64,000 nt of DNA from Bathymodiolus brooksi (Eukaryota; Mollusca; Bivalvia; Mytilida; Modiolidae): the NCBI GenBank assembly GCA_963680875.1, contig OY804584.1, forward strand, positions 97,298,031 to 97,362,030. Reading direction: 5' to 3'. The translations under genes were made by a program, and so were the position numbers. Under the pieces are notes generated by a model. That model made no database searches. It was not told the DNA's origin and saw only the letters and a program-made list of their open reading frames with translations. Each line of letters opens with the position of its first letter. The first letter of the stretch is position 1. Shown piece after piece: positions 63,901-64,000 of the stretch.

Positions 63901-64000
63901 TAAGAGGTGATTGTTTGTTTTGTTGATATTGGTAGAATTGTTGACCAGCACTGTTTACACTTTCTTTGTTTTGTTGATAGTGGTAGAATTGTTGACCAGC
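27970..64000 (+). repeat. 51-bp satellite, at least 36 kb, about 700 units, open at the right edge
   Basis: The unit is TTTGTTTTGTTGATATTGGT, GGAATTGTTGACCAGCACTG, TTTACACTTTC (T 24, G 11, A 9, C 7). The first units are 52 bp, then 51. Frequent variants: GATAGTGGTAG, GATATTAGTGG, GATAGTAGTAG, CATCACTG for CAGCACTG, TGCTTAC and TGCTGAC for TGTTTAC, TTGCCCAGC. Since 51 is 3 x 17, two plus-strand frames and one minus-strand frame stay open for long distances (up to 1873 codons at 56611-62232). There is no start context, no splice pattern and no bias that favours one frame, so none is called as a gene. The array reaches the end of the window. Confidence 0.97.
29720..29790 (+). repeat. 70-bp marker unit of the 51-bp satellite
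   Basis: This unit differs from the rest by GAATTATTGA and by about 19 extra bases (AGGTCAGAGGTGATTGTTT) after ACTTTCTTT. The same marker recurs near 31312, 31992, 34309, 34990, 36742, 37736, 40563, 41243, 62400 and 63898, with GTCAGAGG, GTGAGAGG or GTAAGAGG versions. It is absent between 41.3 and 62.4 kb. It shifts the frame by one, which explains the switch of reading frame seen there. A companion unit with GTTTAAAC and an eight-T run precedes most markers by one or two units. Confidence 0.9.

Overview
The window is eukaryotic and reads as a bivalve mollusc, most likely a mussel (Mytilidae). It is AT-rich and intron-bearing. It carries tRNA-derived SINEs of a type common in molluscs, a Jockey/CR1-like non-LTR retrotransposon with a 2A-like peptide, several MITEs, and many copies of a dispersed element that I recognise from memory as abundant in mussel DNA. 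The species call is inference from repeat content and was not checked against any database.

One protein-coding gene can be supported. It lies on the minus strand from 23437 down to 2175 and has three coding exons (23437-23230, 11024-10869, 3508-2175). All four splice junctions are GT/AG, both introns are phase 1, and the joined CDS is 1698 nt (565 residues plus stop). It encodes a four-helix claudin/PMP22/clc-like membrane protein with an unusually long (about 400 residue) lysine- and acid-rich cytoplasmic tail. Intron 1 is 12.2 kb and holds a 77-unit 46-bp minisatellite, an 89-unit 29-bp minisatellite, a 40-bp minisatellite, two MITE-like elements and SINEs. Intron 2 is 7.4 kb and is mostly a 5.69-kb LINE in the same orientation as the gene. 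The LINE inserted into a duplicated copy of the 5' edge of exon 3 and left an 8-bp target duplication. Its ORF2 (endonuclease plus reverse transcriptase) is broken by frameshifts and a stop.

From 23.4 to 28 kb, upstream of the gene, there are MITEs, an 87-bp tandem array, a SINE with a clean 12-bp target duplication, and a decayed reverse-transcriptase fragment. From about 27970 to the end of the window the DNA is one 51-bp satellite, at least 36 kb and about 700 units, running off the right edge. It has higher-order repeats (clear offsets of 6254, 3110, 2754 and 561 bp) and an occasional 70-bp variant unit. Because 51 is a multiple of three, the array yields very long open frames on both strands. 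I treat them as arithmetic by-products and not as genes.

Tandem repeats make up about two thirds of the window. The clearest non-trivial signals are four: two minisatellites that grew from adjacent segments of one dispersed element; duplicated and splice-dead copies of an exon edge; the nested LINE insertion with its 2A motif; and the large higher-order 51-bp satellite, many of whose units carry a forkhead-type motif.
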